From NCBI GenBank assembly GCA_963727415.1, contig CAVSGF010000010.1, positions 124,001 to 188,000 of the forward strand: a stretch of 64,000 nucleotides of DNA. The letters run 5' to 3'. This DNA comes from DASQPR01 sp963727415. Lineage in GTDB: Bacteria; Actinomycetota; Actinomycetes; Mycobacteriales; Micromonosporaceae. Under the pieces are notes generated by a model. The model had not been told where the DNA came from. It ran no database searches and was given only the letters and a program-made list of their open reading frames with translations. Made by a program: the position numbers and the translations under genes. Below, piece after piece: positions 16,383-32,100 of the stretch (positions are counted from its first letter, which is position 1; each line of letters opens with the position of its first letter).

Positions 16383-16685
16383 TCAGCTGACCGGGCCGCC
16401 GAAGGCTTCGATCCGGTCGCCCTCAGCGAGCTTGACCATCGCGCGCTTCGTGTCCTTGCGCTTGCCGAAACCAGTACGGGTGCGCTTGCGCTTGCCCTCA
16501 CGGTTCAGAGTGTTAACGGACAGCACCCGGACGTTGAAGATCTGCTGGATAGCGATCTTGATCTCGGTCTTGTTGGCGTCCGGGTGCACCAGGAACGTGT
16601 ACCAGTTCTGGTTCAGCTCGCTGTAGCTCTTCTCGGAGACGACCGGCGCGACGATGATGTCGCGCGGGTCGGCGACGGTGCTCAC
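16383..16685 (-). CDS. rplW: 50S ribosomal protein L23
   Basis: Exit-tunnel protein and docking site of trigger factor and SRP. The 100 residues MSTVADPRDIIVAPVVSEKS then NWYTFLVHPDANKTEIKIAI and FNVRVLSVNTLNREGKRKRT are standard. The stop of rplD overlaps its start by 4 nt. Confidence 0.97.
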   Translation of the reverse strand: MSTVADPRDIIVAPVVSEKSYSELNQNWYTFLVHPDANKTEIKIAIQQIFNVRVLSVNTLNREGKRKRTRTGFGKRKDTKRAMVKLAEGDRIEAFGGPVS

Positions 16686-17335
16686 TTGTCCGACTCCTTA
16701 TCGGTTCCGGCGGACACGCCCAGGAACTCCTCGAGTGCCTCGGCCGTGAAGACCACCTCGTCAGCGACCAGCACGTCGTACGTGTTGAGCTGGCCGGCCT
16801 CGATCAGGTGCACGGTCGGCAGGTTTCGGAGGCTGACCCAGTTCAGCTCGTCGGTCGAGCCGAGCACGACCAGAACCTTGTTCGACTCGGTCGCGTTCTC
16901 CAGCGTCGCCTTGGCCGTCTTGGTGGACGGCTTCTCGCCGGCCGCCACGAAGCCCTCGACCACGTGTACACGGCCGTCGCGGGCCCGGTCGGACAAGGCG
17001 CCGCGCAGAGCGGCGGCCTTCATCTTCTTGGGCGTCCGCTGCGAGTAGTCCCGCGGCACCGGGCCGTGGACGACGCCACCGCCGGCGAACTGCGGCGCGC
17101 GGGTCGAGCCCTGGCGGGCCCGGCCGGTGCCCTTCTGCTTGTACGGCTTGCGGCCACCGCCGGAGACCTCGCCACGCGACTTCGCCTTGTGCGTACCCTG
17201 GCGCGCCGCGGCCAGCTGGGCAACGACGACCTGGTGCATCAGCGGGATGTTCGCCTGCACGTCGAAGATGTCCGCCGGCAACTCGACCGAGTCACCCTTG
17301 GCGCCGTCGATCTTGATCACGTCAACCGTGGTCAC
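16682..17335 (-). CDS. rplD: 50S ribosomal protein L4
   Basis: L4 extends a loop into the exit tunnel; in E. coli it also represses the S10 operon by acting on its leader. The 217-residue protein has the conserved loop (RGEVSGGGRKPYKQKGTGRA, RQGSTRAPQFAGGGVVHGP) and a C-terminal tail (LGVSAGTDKESDK). Start overlaps rplC by 4 nt. Whether L4 controls the folded rpsJ leader seen at 18346-18399 is an open question here. Confidence 0.97.
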   Translation of the reverse strand: MTTVDVIKIDGAKGDSVELPADIFDVQANIPLMHQVVVAQLAAARQGTHKAKSRGEVSGGGRKPYKQKGTGRARQGSTRAPQFAGGGVVHGPVPRDYSQRTPKKMKAAALRGALSDRARDGRVHVVEGFVAAGEKPSTKTAKATLENATESNKVLVVLGSTDELNWVSLRNLPTVHLIEAGQLNTYDVLVADEVVFTAEALEEFLGVSAGTDKESDK

Positions 17336-17991
17336 TGGGCACCGCCCTTCTTGCCGACCTTGGCCGCCTCACGAACCAGCACCAGCGCGCCGGCCGGGCC
17401 GGGGATCGCGCCGCGTACCAGGATCAGGTTCCGCTCGGCGTCCACGTCCTGGATGGTCAGGTTCTGCACGGTGAACCGCCGGGAACCCATCCGGCCGGCC
17501 ATCCGCACGCCCTTGAAGACGCGACCGGGGGTGGCGCACGCACCGATGGAACCGGGCGAGCGGTGCTTGCGCTCGACACCGTGGCTGGCACGCAGGCCGT
17601 GGAAGCCGTGACGCTTCATCACACCCGCGAAGCCCTTGCCTTTGGTCTTACCGGTGACGTCGATGACCTGCCCGGCAGCGAACTGGTCGACGGTCACCTC
17701 CTGGCCGAGGGTGTACTCGCTCGCGTCGGTGGTCCGCAGCTCGACGATGTGCCGGCGCGGCGCCGCGCCCGACTTCGCGTAGTGACCGGTCAACGGCTTG
17801 TTGACCTTACGCGGGTCGATCTGGCCGAACGCCAGCTGCACGGCCGAATAGCCGTCCTTGTCCGGGGTGCGCACCTGGCTGACGACGCACGGGCCGGCCT
17901 GCACCACGGTCACCGGGACAACCTTGTTGTTGTCCCAGACCTGGGTCATGCCGAGCTTGGCGCCCAGGATCCCCTTGACTTGCCTGTCCAT
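17332..17991 (-). CDS. rplC: 50S ribosomal protein L3
   Basis: An early 50S assembly protein with a long extension to the peptidyl transferase centre. The 219 residues MDRQVKGILGAKLGMTQVWD, then GKGFAGVMKRHGFHGLRASH and PGSIGACATPGRVFKGVRMA, are characteristic, including the GFxGxxASHG loop region that carries a methylated residue in E. coli. Lies 11 nt after rpsJ. Confidence 0.98.
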   Translation of the reverse strand: MDRQVKGILGAKLGMTQVWDNNKVVPVTVVQAGPCVVSQVRTPDKDGYSAVQLAFGQIDPRKVNKPLTGHYAKSGAAPRRHIVELRTTDASEYTLGQEVTVDQFAAGQVIDVTGKTKGKGFAGVMKRHGFHGLRASHGVERKHRSPGSIGACATPGRVFKGVRMAGRMGSRRFTVQNLTIQDVDAERNLILVRGAIPGPAGALVLVREAAKVGKKGGAQ

Positions 17992-18002
17992 TAGTCCGGT
18001 CC

Positions 18003-18311
18003 CTACAGCTTGATCTCGATGTCGACGCCCGCCGGAAGGTCGAGACGCATGAGCGAGTCGACCGTCTTCGGGGTCGGGTCGATGATGTCGATCAGACGCT
18101 TGTGCGTGCGCATCTCGAAGTGCTCGCGCGAGTCCTTGTACTTGTGCGGCGAGCGGATGACGCAGTAGCGGTTGATCTCAGTCGGCAGCGGCACCGGGCC
18201 CGCGACCTGAGCACCGGTACGCGTCACCGTCTCGACGATCTTCCGCGCCGAGGAGTCGACGACCTCGTGGTCGTAGGCCTTGAGCCGGATGCGGATCTTC
18301 TGTCCCGCCAT
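18003..18311 (-). CDS. rpsJ: 30S ribosomal protein S10 (NusE)
   Basis: S10 is a 30S head protein and, as NusE, a partner of NusB/NusG in antitermination. From ATG 18311 the 102 residues MAGQKIRIRLKAYDHEVVDS to LRLDLPAGVDIEIKL are exactly family length. Upstream starts would read through the structured leader and give unrelated sequence. First gene of the S10 operon; 351 nt separate it from tuf, with several hairpins. Confidence 0.97.
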   Translation of the reverse strand: MAGQKIRIRLKAYDHEVVDSSARKIVETVTRTGAQVAGPVPLPTEINRYCVIRSPHKYKDSREHFEMRTHKRLIDIIDPTPKTVDSLMRLDLPAGVDIEIKL

Positions 18312-18345
18312 GGTGGCTTCTGTTCCTTCTTCTCGATACCGCGCC

Positions 18346-18399
18346 ATGCGAGGATCGCCTCGCATACCCCGCAGCAGCTGGGTATGCCCAGTACTGCGG
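18346..18399 (-). promoter_or_regulatory. Overlapping alternative hairpins in the rpsJ leader
   Basis: Three stems share sequence: I, ATGCGAGG/CCTCGCAT (18346-18353 with 18358-18365, loop ATCG); II, GCATACCC/GGGTATGC (18362-18369 with 18380-18387); III, CCGCAG/CTGCGG (18369-18374 with 18394-18399) enclosing CTGGG/CCCAG (18378-18382 with 18387-18391). I and II compete for GCAT; II and III compete for most of their arms. The set lies 35-88 nt before the rpsJ start, where a leader regulator would sit. Confidence 0.5.
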
Positions 18400-18408
18400 C
18401 CCATTGTT

Positions 18409-18433
18409 CGACCCCCGCGGTCGGGCGTGTCGC
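18409..18433. promoter_or_regulatory. 25-nt leader element, copy 1 (S10 operon)
   Basis: On the plus strand this reads CGACCCCCGCGG followed by TCGGGCGTGTCGC. The identical 25 nt recur at 23307-23331 before rpsL. It contains a small stem (CGACC/GGTCG). It lies about 98 nt before the rpsJ start codon. Confidence 0.5.
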
Positions 18434-18620
18434 GACTGCCGGCCTGGCTCCGCCATTATCGGCCAGCCAACTACCTGCTATTTCGGCCCGACACCCGAGA
18501 GGGTCAGGAGGCACCCGGCGCACGCCACGCTGGCACACACACATGGGCGCCATGCGGGCGCGGCGAACCGGCCGAAGACCGGCGGTCCACCGCGCCGCGC
18601 AAAACGCAACCTGTCCATTA

Positions 18621-18640
18621 TGCCGTAGAGACCTACGGCA
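18621..18640 (-). terminator. Hairpin after tuf
   Basis: TGCCGTAG/CTACGGCA, an 8-bp perfect stem with loop AGAC, 23 nt beyond the tuf stop. No T-run follows, so it is a candidate terminator or 3'-end stabiliser. Confidence 0.45.
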
Positions 18641-18662
18641 AGGGAAATCAGGGTTACCTAGT

Positions 18663-19856
<1,194 letters not shown>

Positions 19857-20216
19857 TGGTTCCTCCTGTGGACTTCTTGGTTCCTACTACGTCGTGTCAG
19901 GTGGGCGGCCGGCTAGCAGCCCAACTACCCAGACTTACTTTGTTGCTCGATCCCGGTGCTCCCACGAACCGCGGGAGCACCGTGCGTCCGCGCTACTCGC
20001 CGGCGGCCTTCGCGATGAACTCCGCTCGGCTCCAGACTCGCTCCGCTCCGCGCTTCGCTGCGATGCTCACTCGCCTGTCGCCTTCACTGAACCAAACGGC
20101 TCGGCTCCAGACTCGCTCCGCTCCGCGCTTCGCTGCGATGCTCACTCGCCTGTCGCCTTCGCTGAACCAAACGGCTCGGCTCCAGACTCGCTCCGCTCCG
20201 CGCTTCGCTGCGATGC
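19857..20216. other. fusA-tuf intergenic region with tandem repeats
   Basis: 360 bp between fusA and tuf. It contains a 75-bp tandem repeat (20028-20237, reaching into the fusA end) and, nearer tuf, a 10-bp stem CGGTGCTCCC/GGGAGCACCG (19954-19982). The ribosome-binding site of tuf (AGGAGG) lies just before its ATG. No separate gene is credible: the frame that crosses the repeats only duplicates the fusA tail. Confidence 0.6.
19954..19982 (-). terminator. Stem-loop upstream of tuf
   Basis: A perfect 10-bp stem with a 9-nt loop, 97-126 nt upstream of the tuf start. No T-run follows on the minus strand. Possible fusA terminator, processing site or tuf leader element. Confidence 0.4.

Positions 20217-20237
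<21 letters not shown>
20028..20237. repeat. 75-bp tandem repeat, 2.8 copies, carrying the fusA 3' end
   Basis: Copies start at 20028, 20103 and 20178 (the last is cut at about 60 bp). Each contains CGCTCCGCTCCGCGCTTCGC and a copy of the fusA stop region (GCGACAGGCGAGTGA on the minus strand). Copies 1 and 2 differ at only a single base or so. To the left, 19994-20027 holds a diverged copy of the fusA terminus encoding EFIAKAAGE-stop. The period is a multiple of three, so a frame stays open across it. Confidence 0.85.
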
Positions 20238-22313
<2,076 letters not shown>

Positions 22314-22412
22314 GATGTCCCTTCTTCCTTGCTTTAGAAGTGGGCACAAGACACGGCAGGCGTCTCGTGCTCTTCGATCACCGGCGGTGCTGCCGCCGAT
22401 GATCGGCGCTAA

Positions 22413-22882
22413 CTACCACCGGTAGTGAGCAAAGGCCTTGTTCGACTCGGCCATCTTGTGCGTGTCTTCCCGGCGCTTCACCGCGGCGCCCAGGCCATTG
22501 CTGGCGTCGAGCAGTTCGTTCTGAAGCCGCTCGACCATGGTCTTCTCGCGGCGAGCCCTCGAGTACGACACGATCCACCGCAGGCCCAGCGTCGTAGCGC
22601 GAGCCGGGCGGACCTCCACCGGCACCTGGTAGGTCGCGCCACCGACACGGCGGCTGCGGACCTCAAGGGTCGGCTTAACGTTGTCCATGGCGCGCTTGAG
22701 CGTGACTACCGGATCGGTGCCCGACTTCTCGCGGCAGCCCTCCAGCGCGCCGTACACGATCCGCTCCGCCAAGGACCGCTTGCCCTCGGTCAGGATCTTG
22801 TTGATGAGCTGGGTGACCAGCGGCGAGTTGTAGACCGGGTCAGCGACCAGCGGGCGGCGCGGAGCGGGGCCCTTACGCGGCA

Positions 22883-22883
<1 letters not shown>
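22413..22883 (-). CDS. rpsG: 30S ribosomal protein S7
   Basis: Primary 16S binder of the 30S head, lining the E site; in E. coli it represses the str operon. The 156 residues MPRKGPAPRRPLVADPVYNS to MAESNKAFAHYRW are full length with SRRVGGATYQVPVEVRPARA. Its start overlaps the rpsL stop by one base. Confidence 0.98.
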
Positions 22884-23257
<374 letters not shown>

Positions 23258-23306
23258 CGGGCCTCTGCTCCCTGTGGTCTGTGGTGGTGTAACGGATCTC
23301 TCGATC

Positions 23307-23331
23307 CGACCCCCGCGGTCGGGCGTGTCGC
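23307..23331. promoter_or_regulatory. 25-nt leader element, copy 2 (str operon)
   Basis: Identical to 18409-18433. Here the inner stem is 6 bp (CCGACC/GGTCGG, loop CCCGC). It lies 50-74 nt upstream of the rpsL start codon. Shared placement before two ribosomal operons suggests common control. Confidence 0.5.
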
Positions 23332-23696
23332 CCAGTTCACGGGGCCCGGCGTTGGCTTTCGCTACGCCGGTTTGGGTCATCGGCGCAGCGATCGACGGGG
23401 CACTTGATCCCGCAGTCGTTTTCGCGCGCGCACGATGGGCCCGGGCTAGCCCGGGCACGAAGGACAAGAATACCCACTGCGAGCGCACAGGTCAAAACGA
23501 CCGATCCTCAAGGCCCGGGACGTGTCCCAACTCACCCTGCGGTCAACCGGCCATCGGCGCGATCGCCGTCCGGTCCATCGATCGTCTCAACCAGCACGGC
23601 ACCCCAGTGGACACGCTTGGCTGCCTGAGCGGAAATCCCCCGAGCCGACGGCATCGGTAGGTATCCGGCCCGGAAGAAATCCCGGCACTTAGTTTA

Positions 23697-23733
23697 CCTG
23701 GCCGGGCGGGTCCGTGTTCGCGCCCGGGCCAGG
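23697..23733 (-). terminator. Terminator after the 157-residue membrane protein
   Basis: CCTGGCCGGGCG pairs with CGCCCGGGCCAGG with one bulged base, directly after the stop at 23739. The following minus-strand sequence TAAACTAAG is AT-rich but not a T-run. Confidence 0.55.
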
Positions 23734-23738
23734 TTGGC

Positions 23739-24212
23739 TCAGCCGGCCACGGTGGCCAGCAGCGTGCTCGCGAAGCCGAAGACCGCGAGCACCATCCCGG
23801 TCAGCCCGCACACCAGACCGGCAAACGCGATCCCGCCGCCGTCGATCACACCCTCGGCCCGCTTGATGGCTCGCCGGGCCGAGGTGCCGAGCCCGGCTGC
23901 ACCCAGGCCGAGCAGGAACGACAGAATGGCAAACGCTCCGGACACCAGCGCTCCCCAGCCTCGGGTGGAACCGGCGAGGCCCAGGCAGATCTCCACCAGC
24001 GACACGAGGATCGACCCGATGCCGGCGATCAGGGCCCCGATCGCGGGTCCGGACCGAACCGGTGCCACCCGCGCGTATGCGAGTCCGAAGTCGGTGCCCT
24101 CGACCGGCTCGATCCGGACCGGACCAGCCAGCGGCGGCCCCGCCTGGGGCGGTGCCGGTGGTGGCCCGGCCAGCGGCGGCGGGTACGCGGGATGCCGTGG
24201 CGGTTCGGTCAC
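23739..24212 (-). CDS. Small membrane protein with Pro-rich N-terminus
   Basis: 157 residues, family not recognised. The first 30 are rich in Pro (MTEPPRHPAYPPPLAGPPPA), then come about four hydrophobic segments: IGALIAGIGSILVSLVEICL, GALVSGAFAILSFLLGLGAA, IAFAGLVCGLTGMVLAVFGF and a terminal ASTLLATVAG. This layout fits the DUF4190-like group of actinobacterial membrane proteins (inference). It shares strand and 9-bp spacing with the next small membrane protein, so the two are probably an operon between rpoC and rpsL. Confidence 0.75.
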   Translation of the reverse strand: MTEPPRHPAYPPPLAGPPPAPPQAGPPLAGPVRIEPVEGTDFGLAYARVAPVRSGPAIGALIAGIGSILVSLVEICLGLAGSTRGWGALVSGAFAILSFLLGLGAAGLGTSARRAIKRAEGVIDGGGIAFAGLVCGLTGMVLAVFGFASTLLATVAG

Positions 24213-24221
24213 GAGATCACA

Positions 24222-24566
24222 TTAATCGGTACCGGGGGCGAAGTGGTGACCGCCGGGCGACGCGGCAACGTGCAGGATGCCGATGACCGACGCGATCACG
24301 ATCGCCGTGGCCGCCAGCACGATGCCGACCCAGGCCAGACGGATCCCGGTACGCAGTTCGCGTGCCCCGGTGAGATAACCGCGAGCGGCGATCATGTCCG
24401 ATTTCGCCGATCGTGCCAGCACCAGCGCGATCGTCGCGGGAATCACCCCGCCGACGAAGAAGCCGGTTAGTGCCGCGATCCCGCCGAGCGCAAGCACCCC
24501 GACCGCCTTGGTGGAGCGCACCGGCTCGGGGTCGAGCGGGTGGCGCAGTTCCGGCGTCTGGGTCAC
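24222..24566 (-). CDS. Small membrane protein (DUF4190-like)
   Basis: About 114 residues from GTG 24566, which has GAGGGG upstream; GTG 24572 is an alternative. Two hydrophobic blocks (VGVLALGGIAALTGFFVGGV plus IPATIALVLARSAKSD, and LAWVGIVLAATAIVIASVIG) flank a basic loop, a pattern seen in the DUF4190 family. No catalytic motif. It lies between the rpoBC terminator and the related 157-residue gene; the pair may have arisen by duplication. Confidence 0.7.
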   Translation of the reverse strand: MTQTPELRHPLDPEPVRSTKAVGVLALGGIAALTGFFVGGVIPATIALVLARSAKSDMIAARGYLTGARELRTGIRLAWVGIVLAATAIVIASVIGILHVAASPGGHHFAPGTD

Positions 24567-24592
24567 GGTCACCCCTCTAGCAGACCACAAAA

Positions 24593-24628
24593 CCGGACGC
24601 GGCGCCCCCGTCGGGGCGCCGCGTCCGG
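24593..24628 (-). terminator. Intrinsic terminator of rpoB-rpoC
   Basis: A 16-bp perfect stem (CCGGACGCGGCGCCCC with its complement) around a CGTC loop, followed on the minus strand by TTTTGTGG. It lies 30 nt after the rpoC stop. This is the clearest intrinsic terminator in the window. Confidence 0.9.
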
Positions 24629-24657
24629 TGCGAACTGTTTCGCTGCTGGCCTGCCGG

Positions 24658-27600
24658 TTACCGGTACGACCCGAAGTCGAAGTCGTCGAGCGGGATTGCC
24701 TGCCCGCTCGCCGGCCCGAATCCGTAGTCGCTTTCGGTGTAGCCGGTCATCGAGTAGACCTTGGCCTTCGCCTCCTCGGTCGGCTCCACCCGGACGTTGC
24801 GGTACTTGCTGATGCCGGTACCGGCCGGGATGAGCTTTCCGATGATGACGTTCTCCTTGAGACCGATCAGCGAGTCGCTGCGCGCGTTGATCGCCGCGTC
24901 GGTGAGGACGCGGGTGGTCTCCTGGAACGAGGCCGCCGACAGCCACGAGTCCGTCGCGAGCGACGCCTTCGTGATGCCCATCAGCACCGGACGACCGGCC
25001 GCGGGCTCGCCACCCTCGGAGACCAGCCGGCGGTTCTCCGCCTCGAACTGAGCGCGATCGACAAGCAGACCCGGCAGGAACTCGGTCGAGCCGGAATCGA
25101 TCACCGTGACCCGCTTCAGCATCTGCCGAATGATGATCTCGATGTGCTTGTCGTGGATCATGACGCCCTGCGAGCGGTAGACCTCCTGCACCTCCTGGGT
25201 GAGGTGGACCTGGACCGCGCGCGGACCCATGATGCGCAGCAACTCGTGCGGATCGATGGTGCCCTCGGTGAGCTTCTCGCCGACGTCCACGTGCGCGCCG
25301 TCGACGATGCCCGGGCGCAGCCGGACCCGCTTGGAGATCTTGTCGTGCACGATCTCGTCGCTGCCGTCGTCCGGAGTTATGATGATCTTCCGCGAACGGT
25401 CGCCATCCTCGATCCGGATCCGGCCCGGAGACTCCGCGATCGGCGCCTTGCCCTTCGGCACCCGCGCCTCGAAGATCTCCTGGACCCGGGGCAGACCCTG
25501 GGTGATGTCGTCACCCGCGACACCACCGGTGTGGAAGGTACGCATGGTCAGCTGCGTACCCGGCTCACCGATGGACTGGGCCGCGATGATGCCGACCGCC
25601 TCGCCGATGTCGACCGTCTTACCGGTCGGCAGCGACCGGCCGTAGCAGGCACCGCACACGCCCAGCTTCGACTCGCAGGTAAGCACCGAGCGCACCCGTA
25701 CCGTGTCGACGCCGGCCGCCACGATCTTCTCGATCAGGATCGAGTTGAGGTCGGCGCCCCGGGCCACCACGACGTTGCCGTCGGTGTCGGTGATGTCGTC
25801 GGCGAGCGTCCGGGCGTGCGCACCGGTCTCGGAGTGCTCGTGTACCACGAGCTTTCCGTCGATGTGCTGGCCCACGGCCATGCTGATACCGCGATCGGTG
25901 CCGCAGTCCTCCTCGCGGATGATCACGTCCTGCGAGACGTCCACCAGACGCCGGGTCAGGTAGCCCGAGTCGGCGGTACGCAGGGCGGTGTCAGCCAGAC
26001 CCTTACGGGCACCGTGGGTGGAGATGAAGTACTCCAGCACGGTCAGACCCTCGCGGTAGCTCGACTTGATCGGCCGCGGGATGATCTCACCCTTGGGGTT
26101 GGCCACCAGACCACGGATCGCCGCGATCTGCCGCAGCTGCAGCATGTTGCCTCGGGCGCCGGAGAAGATCATCTGCCACAGCGGGTTGGTCTGCGGCAGC
26201 GACGTCTCCATGTCCTTGGCCACCTCACCGGTCGCCTTGGTCCAGATTTCGATCAGCTCGCTTCGCCGTTCCTCGGCGGTCATCAGACCACGCTGGAACT
26301 GCTTGTCGATCCGCTCGGCTTCCTTCTCGTGCCGCTCCAGGATCAGGCCCTTGTTCGGCGGCTGGATGATGTCGGCCATGCCGATCGTCACGCCGGACCA
26401 GGTGGCCCAGTGGAAGCCGGCTTCCTTGAGCGCGTCCAGCGTCGCCGCCAGCGCCACCTTCGGGAACCGCTCGGCCAGGTCGTTGACGATCGTCGACAGC
26501 TGTCCCTTGCGGATCTCGAAGTTCACGAACCGGTACCCGTCGGGCAACGTCTCGTTAAACAGCACCCGGCCAAGGGTGGTGTCGACGATCAGCGGCGTGC
26601 CCTCGGTCCAGTCCTCTGGCGCGATCCACGGCGCGGCGCCGACTCCGTTGTCGATCGACGCGACGTTGTCGAGCCGGATCTTCACCGGTGCCTGAAGGTG
26701 CAGCTCGCCGTTGTCGTATGCCATCCACGCCTCGGCGTCCGAGCTGAACGAGCGCCCGGATCCGGTCGCGCCCTCACGCCGGTGCGTGAGGTGGTACAGG
26801 CCGATGACCATGTCCTGGGTCGGCATGGTGACCGGCTTGCCGTCGGCCGGCTTGAGGATGTTGTTCGACGACAGCATCAGGATCCGCGCCTCGGCCTGGG
26901 CCTCGGCGGACAGCGGCACGTGTACCGCCATCTGGTCACCGTCGAAGTCGGCGTTGAACGCGGTGCAGACCAGCGGGTGGATCTGGATCGCCTTGCCCTC
27001 GACCAGCTGCGGCTCGAAGGCCTGGATGCCCAGCCGGTGCAGGGTCGGCGCCCGGTTCAGCAGCACCGGGTGCTCGGCGATGACCTCTTCCAGCACGTCC
27101 CACACGACCGGCCGCTGCCGCTCGACCATCCGCTTGGCGGACTTGATGTTCTGCGCGTGGTTGAGATCGACCAGCCGCTTCATGACGAACGGCTTGAACA
27201 GCTCCAGCGCCATCTGCTTGGGCAGGCCGCACTGGTGCAGCTTAAGCCGCGGGCCGACGACGATGACCGAACGGCCGGAGTAGTCGACGCGCTTGCCCAG
27301 CAGGTTCTGGCGGAACCGGCCCTGCTTGCCCTTCAGCATGTCGGACAGCGACTTGAGCGGCCGGTTACCCGGCCCGGTGACCGGCCGGCCCCGGCGGCCG
27401 TTGTCGAACAGCGCGTCGACGGCCTCCTGGAGCATCCGCTTCTCGTTGTTGACGATGATCTCGGGCGCGCCGAGGTCGATCAGCCGCTTGAGGCGGTTGT
27501 TCCGGTTGATCACCCGGCGGTACAGGTCGTTCAGGTCGGACGTGGCGAACCGGCCACCGTCGAGCTGCACCATCGGGCGCAGGTCCGGCGGGATCACCGG

Positions 27601-28551
27601 CACGCAGTCGAGCACCATGCCGAGCGGCGAGTTCGTGGTGTTCAGGAACGCCGCCACGACCTTCAGCCGCTTGAGCGCCCGGATCTTGCGCTGGCCCTTC
27701 CCGGTACGGATGGTCTCGCGCAGATCATTGGCCTCGGCGTCGAGGTCCATCTCCTCGATGAGCGCCTTGATCGCCTCGGCGCCCATGCTGCCCTCGAAGT
27801 ACTCGCCAAAGCGATCCCGAAGCTCGCGGTAGAGCAGCTCATCGGTGACCAGCTGCTTCGGCTCCAGCTTGCGGAAGGTGTCCATCACCTCGTCGAGACG
27901 GTCGATCTCCCGCTGGGCCCGGTCTCGCATCTGGCGCATCTCGCGCTCGCCAGACTCCTTGACCTTGCGGCGCACGTCCGCCTTGGCACCCTCGGCCTCC
28001 AACTCGGCAAGGTCCTGCTCGAGCTTGGTGGCACGCTTCTCGATCTCGTTGTCCCGGGCACTTTCGGCATGCCGCTTCTCGGCACCGATCTCCGACTCCA
28101 GGGTGGACATATCCCGATGGCGAGCCTCGGTGTCGACCTTGGTGACCACGTACGACGCGAAGTAGATGATCTTCTCAAGATCCTTCGGCGCCAGGTCGAG
28201 CAGGTAGCCGAGGCGGCTCGGTACGCCCTTGAAGTACCAGATGTGCGTGACCGGGGCGGCCAGCTCGATGTGACCCATCCGCTCGCGGCGGACCTTGGCA
28301 CGGGTCACCTCGACGCCACAACGCTCACAGATGATGCCCTTGAACCGGACTCGCTTGTACTTCCCGCAGTAGCACTCCCAGTCCCGGGTCGGACCGAAGA
28401 TCTTCTCGCAGAAGAGCCCGTCCTTTTCCGGCTTCAGGGTCCGGTAGTTAATGGTTTCCGGCTTCTTAACCTCGCCGTGCGACCACTGACGAATGTCGTC
28501 AGCCGTCGCCAGGCCGATGCGCAACTCATCAAAGTAGTTGACGTCAAGCAC
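24658..28551 (-). CDS. rpoC: RNA polymerase beta' subunit
   Basis: Catalytic subunit of RNA polymerase. The GTG at 28551 opens (M)LDVNYFDELRIGLATADDI; 1297 residues. Domains in order: zinc ribbon (CYCGKYKRVRFKGIICERCG, about residues 60-78), clamp with the actinobacterial insert (coiled coil, about 140-230), the active-site NADFDGDQMAVHVPLS near residue 535 with the three catalytic Asp, bridge helix and trigger loop (HTGGVAGDDITQGLPRVQEI), and a second zinc site (CESKLGVCGACYG with an upstream DCGTD Cys). Ends DDFDFGSYR. Frame intact over 3.9 kb. Lies 105 nt after rpoB. Confidence 0.98.
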   Translation of the reverse strand: MLDVNYFDELRIGLATADDIRQWSHGEVKKPETINYRTLKPEKDGLFCEKIFGPTRDWECYCGKYKRVRFKGIICERCGVEVTRAKVRRERMGHIELAAPVTHIWYFKGVPSRLGYLLDLAPKDLEKIIYFASYVVTKVDTEARHRDMSTLESEIGAEKRHAESARDNEIEKRATKLEQDLAELEAEGAKADVRRKVKESGEREMRQMRDRAQREIDRLDEVMDTFRKLEPKQLVTDELLYRELRDRFGEYFEGSMGAEAIKALIEEMDLDAEANDLRETIRTGKGQRKIRALKRLKVVAAFLNTTNSPLGMVLDCVPVIPPDLRPMVQLDGGRFATSDLNDLYRRVINRNNRLKRLIDLGAPEIIVNNEKRMLQEAVDALFDNGRRGRPVTGPGNRPLKSLSDMLKGKQGRFRQNLLGKRVDYSGRSVIVVGPRLKLHQCGLPKQMALELFKPFVMKRLVDLNHAQNIKSAKRMVERQRPVVWDVLEEVIAEHPVLLNRAPTLHRLGIQAFEPQLVEGKAIQIHPLVCTAFNADFDGDQMAVHVPLSAEAQAEARILMLSSNNILKPADGKPVTMPTQDMVIGLYHLTHRREGATGSGRSFSSDAEAWMAYDNGELHLQAPVKIRLDNVASIDNGVGAAPWIAPEDWTEGTPLIVDTTLGRVLFNETLPDGYRFVNFEIRKGQLSTIVNDLAERFPKVALAATLDALKEAGFHWATWSGVTIGMADIIQPPNKGLILERHEKEAERIDKQFQRGLMTAEERRSELIEIWTKATGEVAKDMETSLPQTNPLWQMIFSGARGNMLQLRQIAAIRGLVANPKGEIIPRPIKSSYREGLTVLEYFISTHGARKGLADTALRTADSGYLTRRLVDVSQDVIIREEDCGTDRGISMAVGQHIDGKLVVHEHSETGAHARTLADDITDTDGNVVVARGADLNSILIEKIVAAGVDTVRVRSVLTCESKLGVCGACYGRSLPTGKTVDIGEAVGIIAAQSIGEPGTQLTMRTFHTGGVAGDDITQGLPRVQEIFEARVPKGKAPIAESPGRIRIEDGDRSRKIIITPDDGSDEIVHDKISKRVRLRPGIVDGAHVDVGEKLTEGTIDPHELLRIMGPRAVQVHLTQEVQEVYRSQGVMIHDKHIEIIIRQMLKRVTVIDSGSTEFLPGLLVDRAQFEAENRRLVSEGGEPAAGRPVLMGITKASLATDSWLSAASFQETTRVLTDAAINARSDSLIGLKENVIIGKLIPAGTGISKYRNVRVEPTEEAKAKVYSMTGYTESDYGFGPASGQAIPLDDFDFGSYR

Positions 28552-28656
28552 GTTTAATTCCCTCGTGTCGCTTCGCGGCAGAAAATTTGCCGTCGTGTCG
28601 CTTCGCGCTCAATCACAGGACCCTGGCCGAGCGGGCCGCGAACGGCCCGCTCACAC

Positions 28657-32100
<3,444 letters not shown>

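Larger units (their letters stand above)
18312..18662. other. tuf-rpsJ intergenic region: tuf end and S10 leader
   Basis: 351 bp without a gene. In transcription order it holds a hairpin just after tuf (18621-18640), a 25-nt element shared with the rpsL leader (18409-18433) and then three overlapping hairpins (18346-18399) close to rpsJ. The S10 promoter should lie here, but I cannot assign -35/-10 boxes with confidence. Confidence 0.6.
23258..23738. other. Region upstream of rpsL: str leader and promoter region
   Basis: 481 bp with no credible gene. It contains copy 2 of the 25-nt leader element (23307-23331) about 50 nt before rpsL and, at its far end, a hairpin terminator of the neighbouring membrane-protein gene (23697-23733). 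The str promoter must lie between; I could not assign its boxes. Confidence 0.6.

Noticed and set aside
24394..28557. A 1387-codon open frame on the plus strand opposite rpoC
   Set aside because: It is the antisense shadow of rpoC. High GC at codon position three leaves long open frames on the opposite strand. Its translation is Arg/His/Leu/Val-rich and matches no family.
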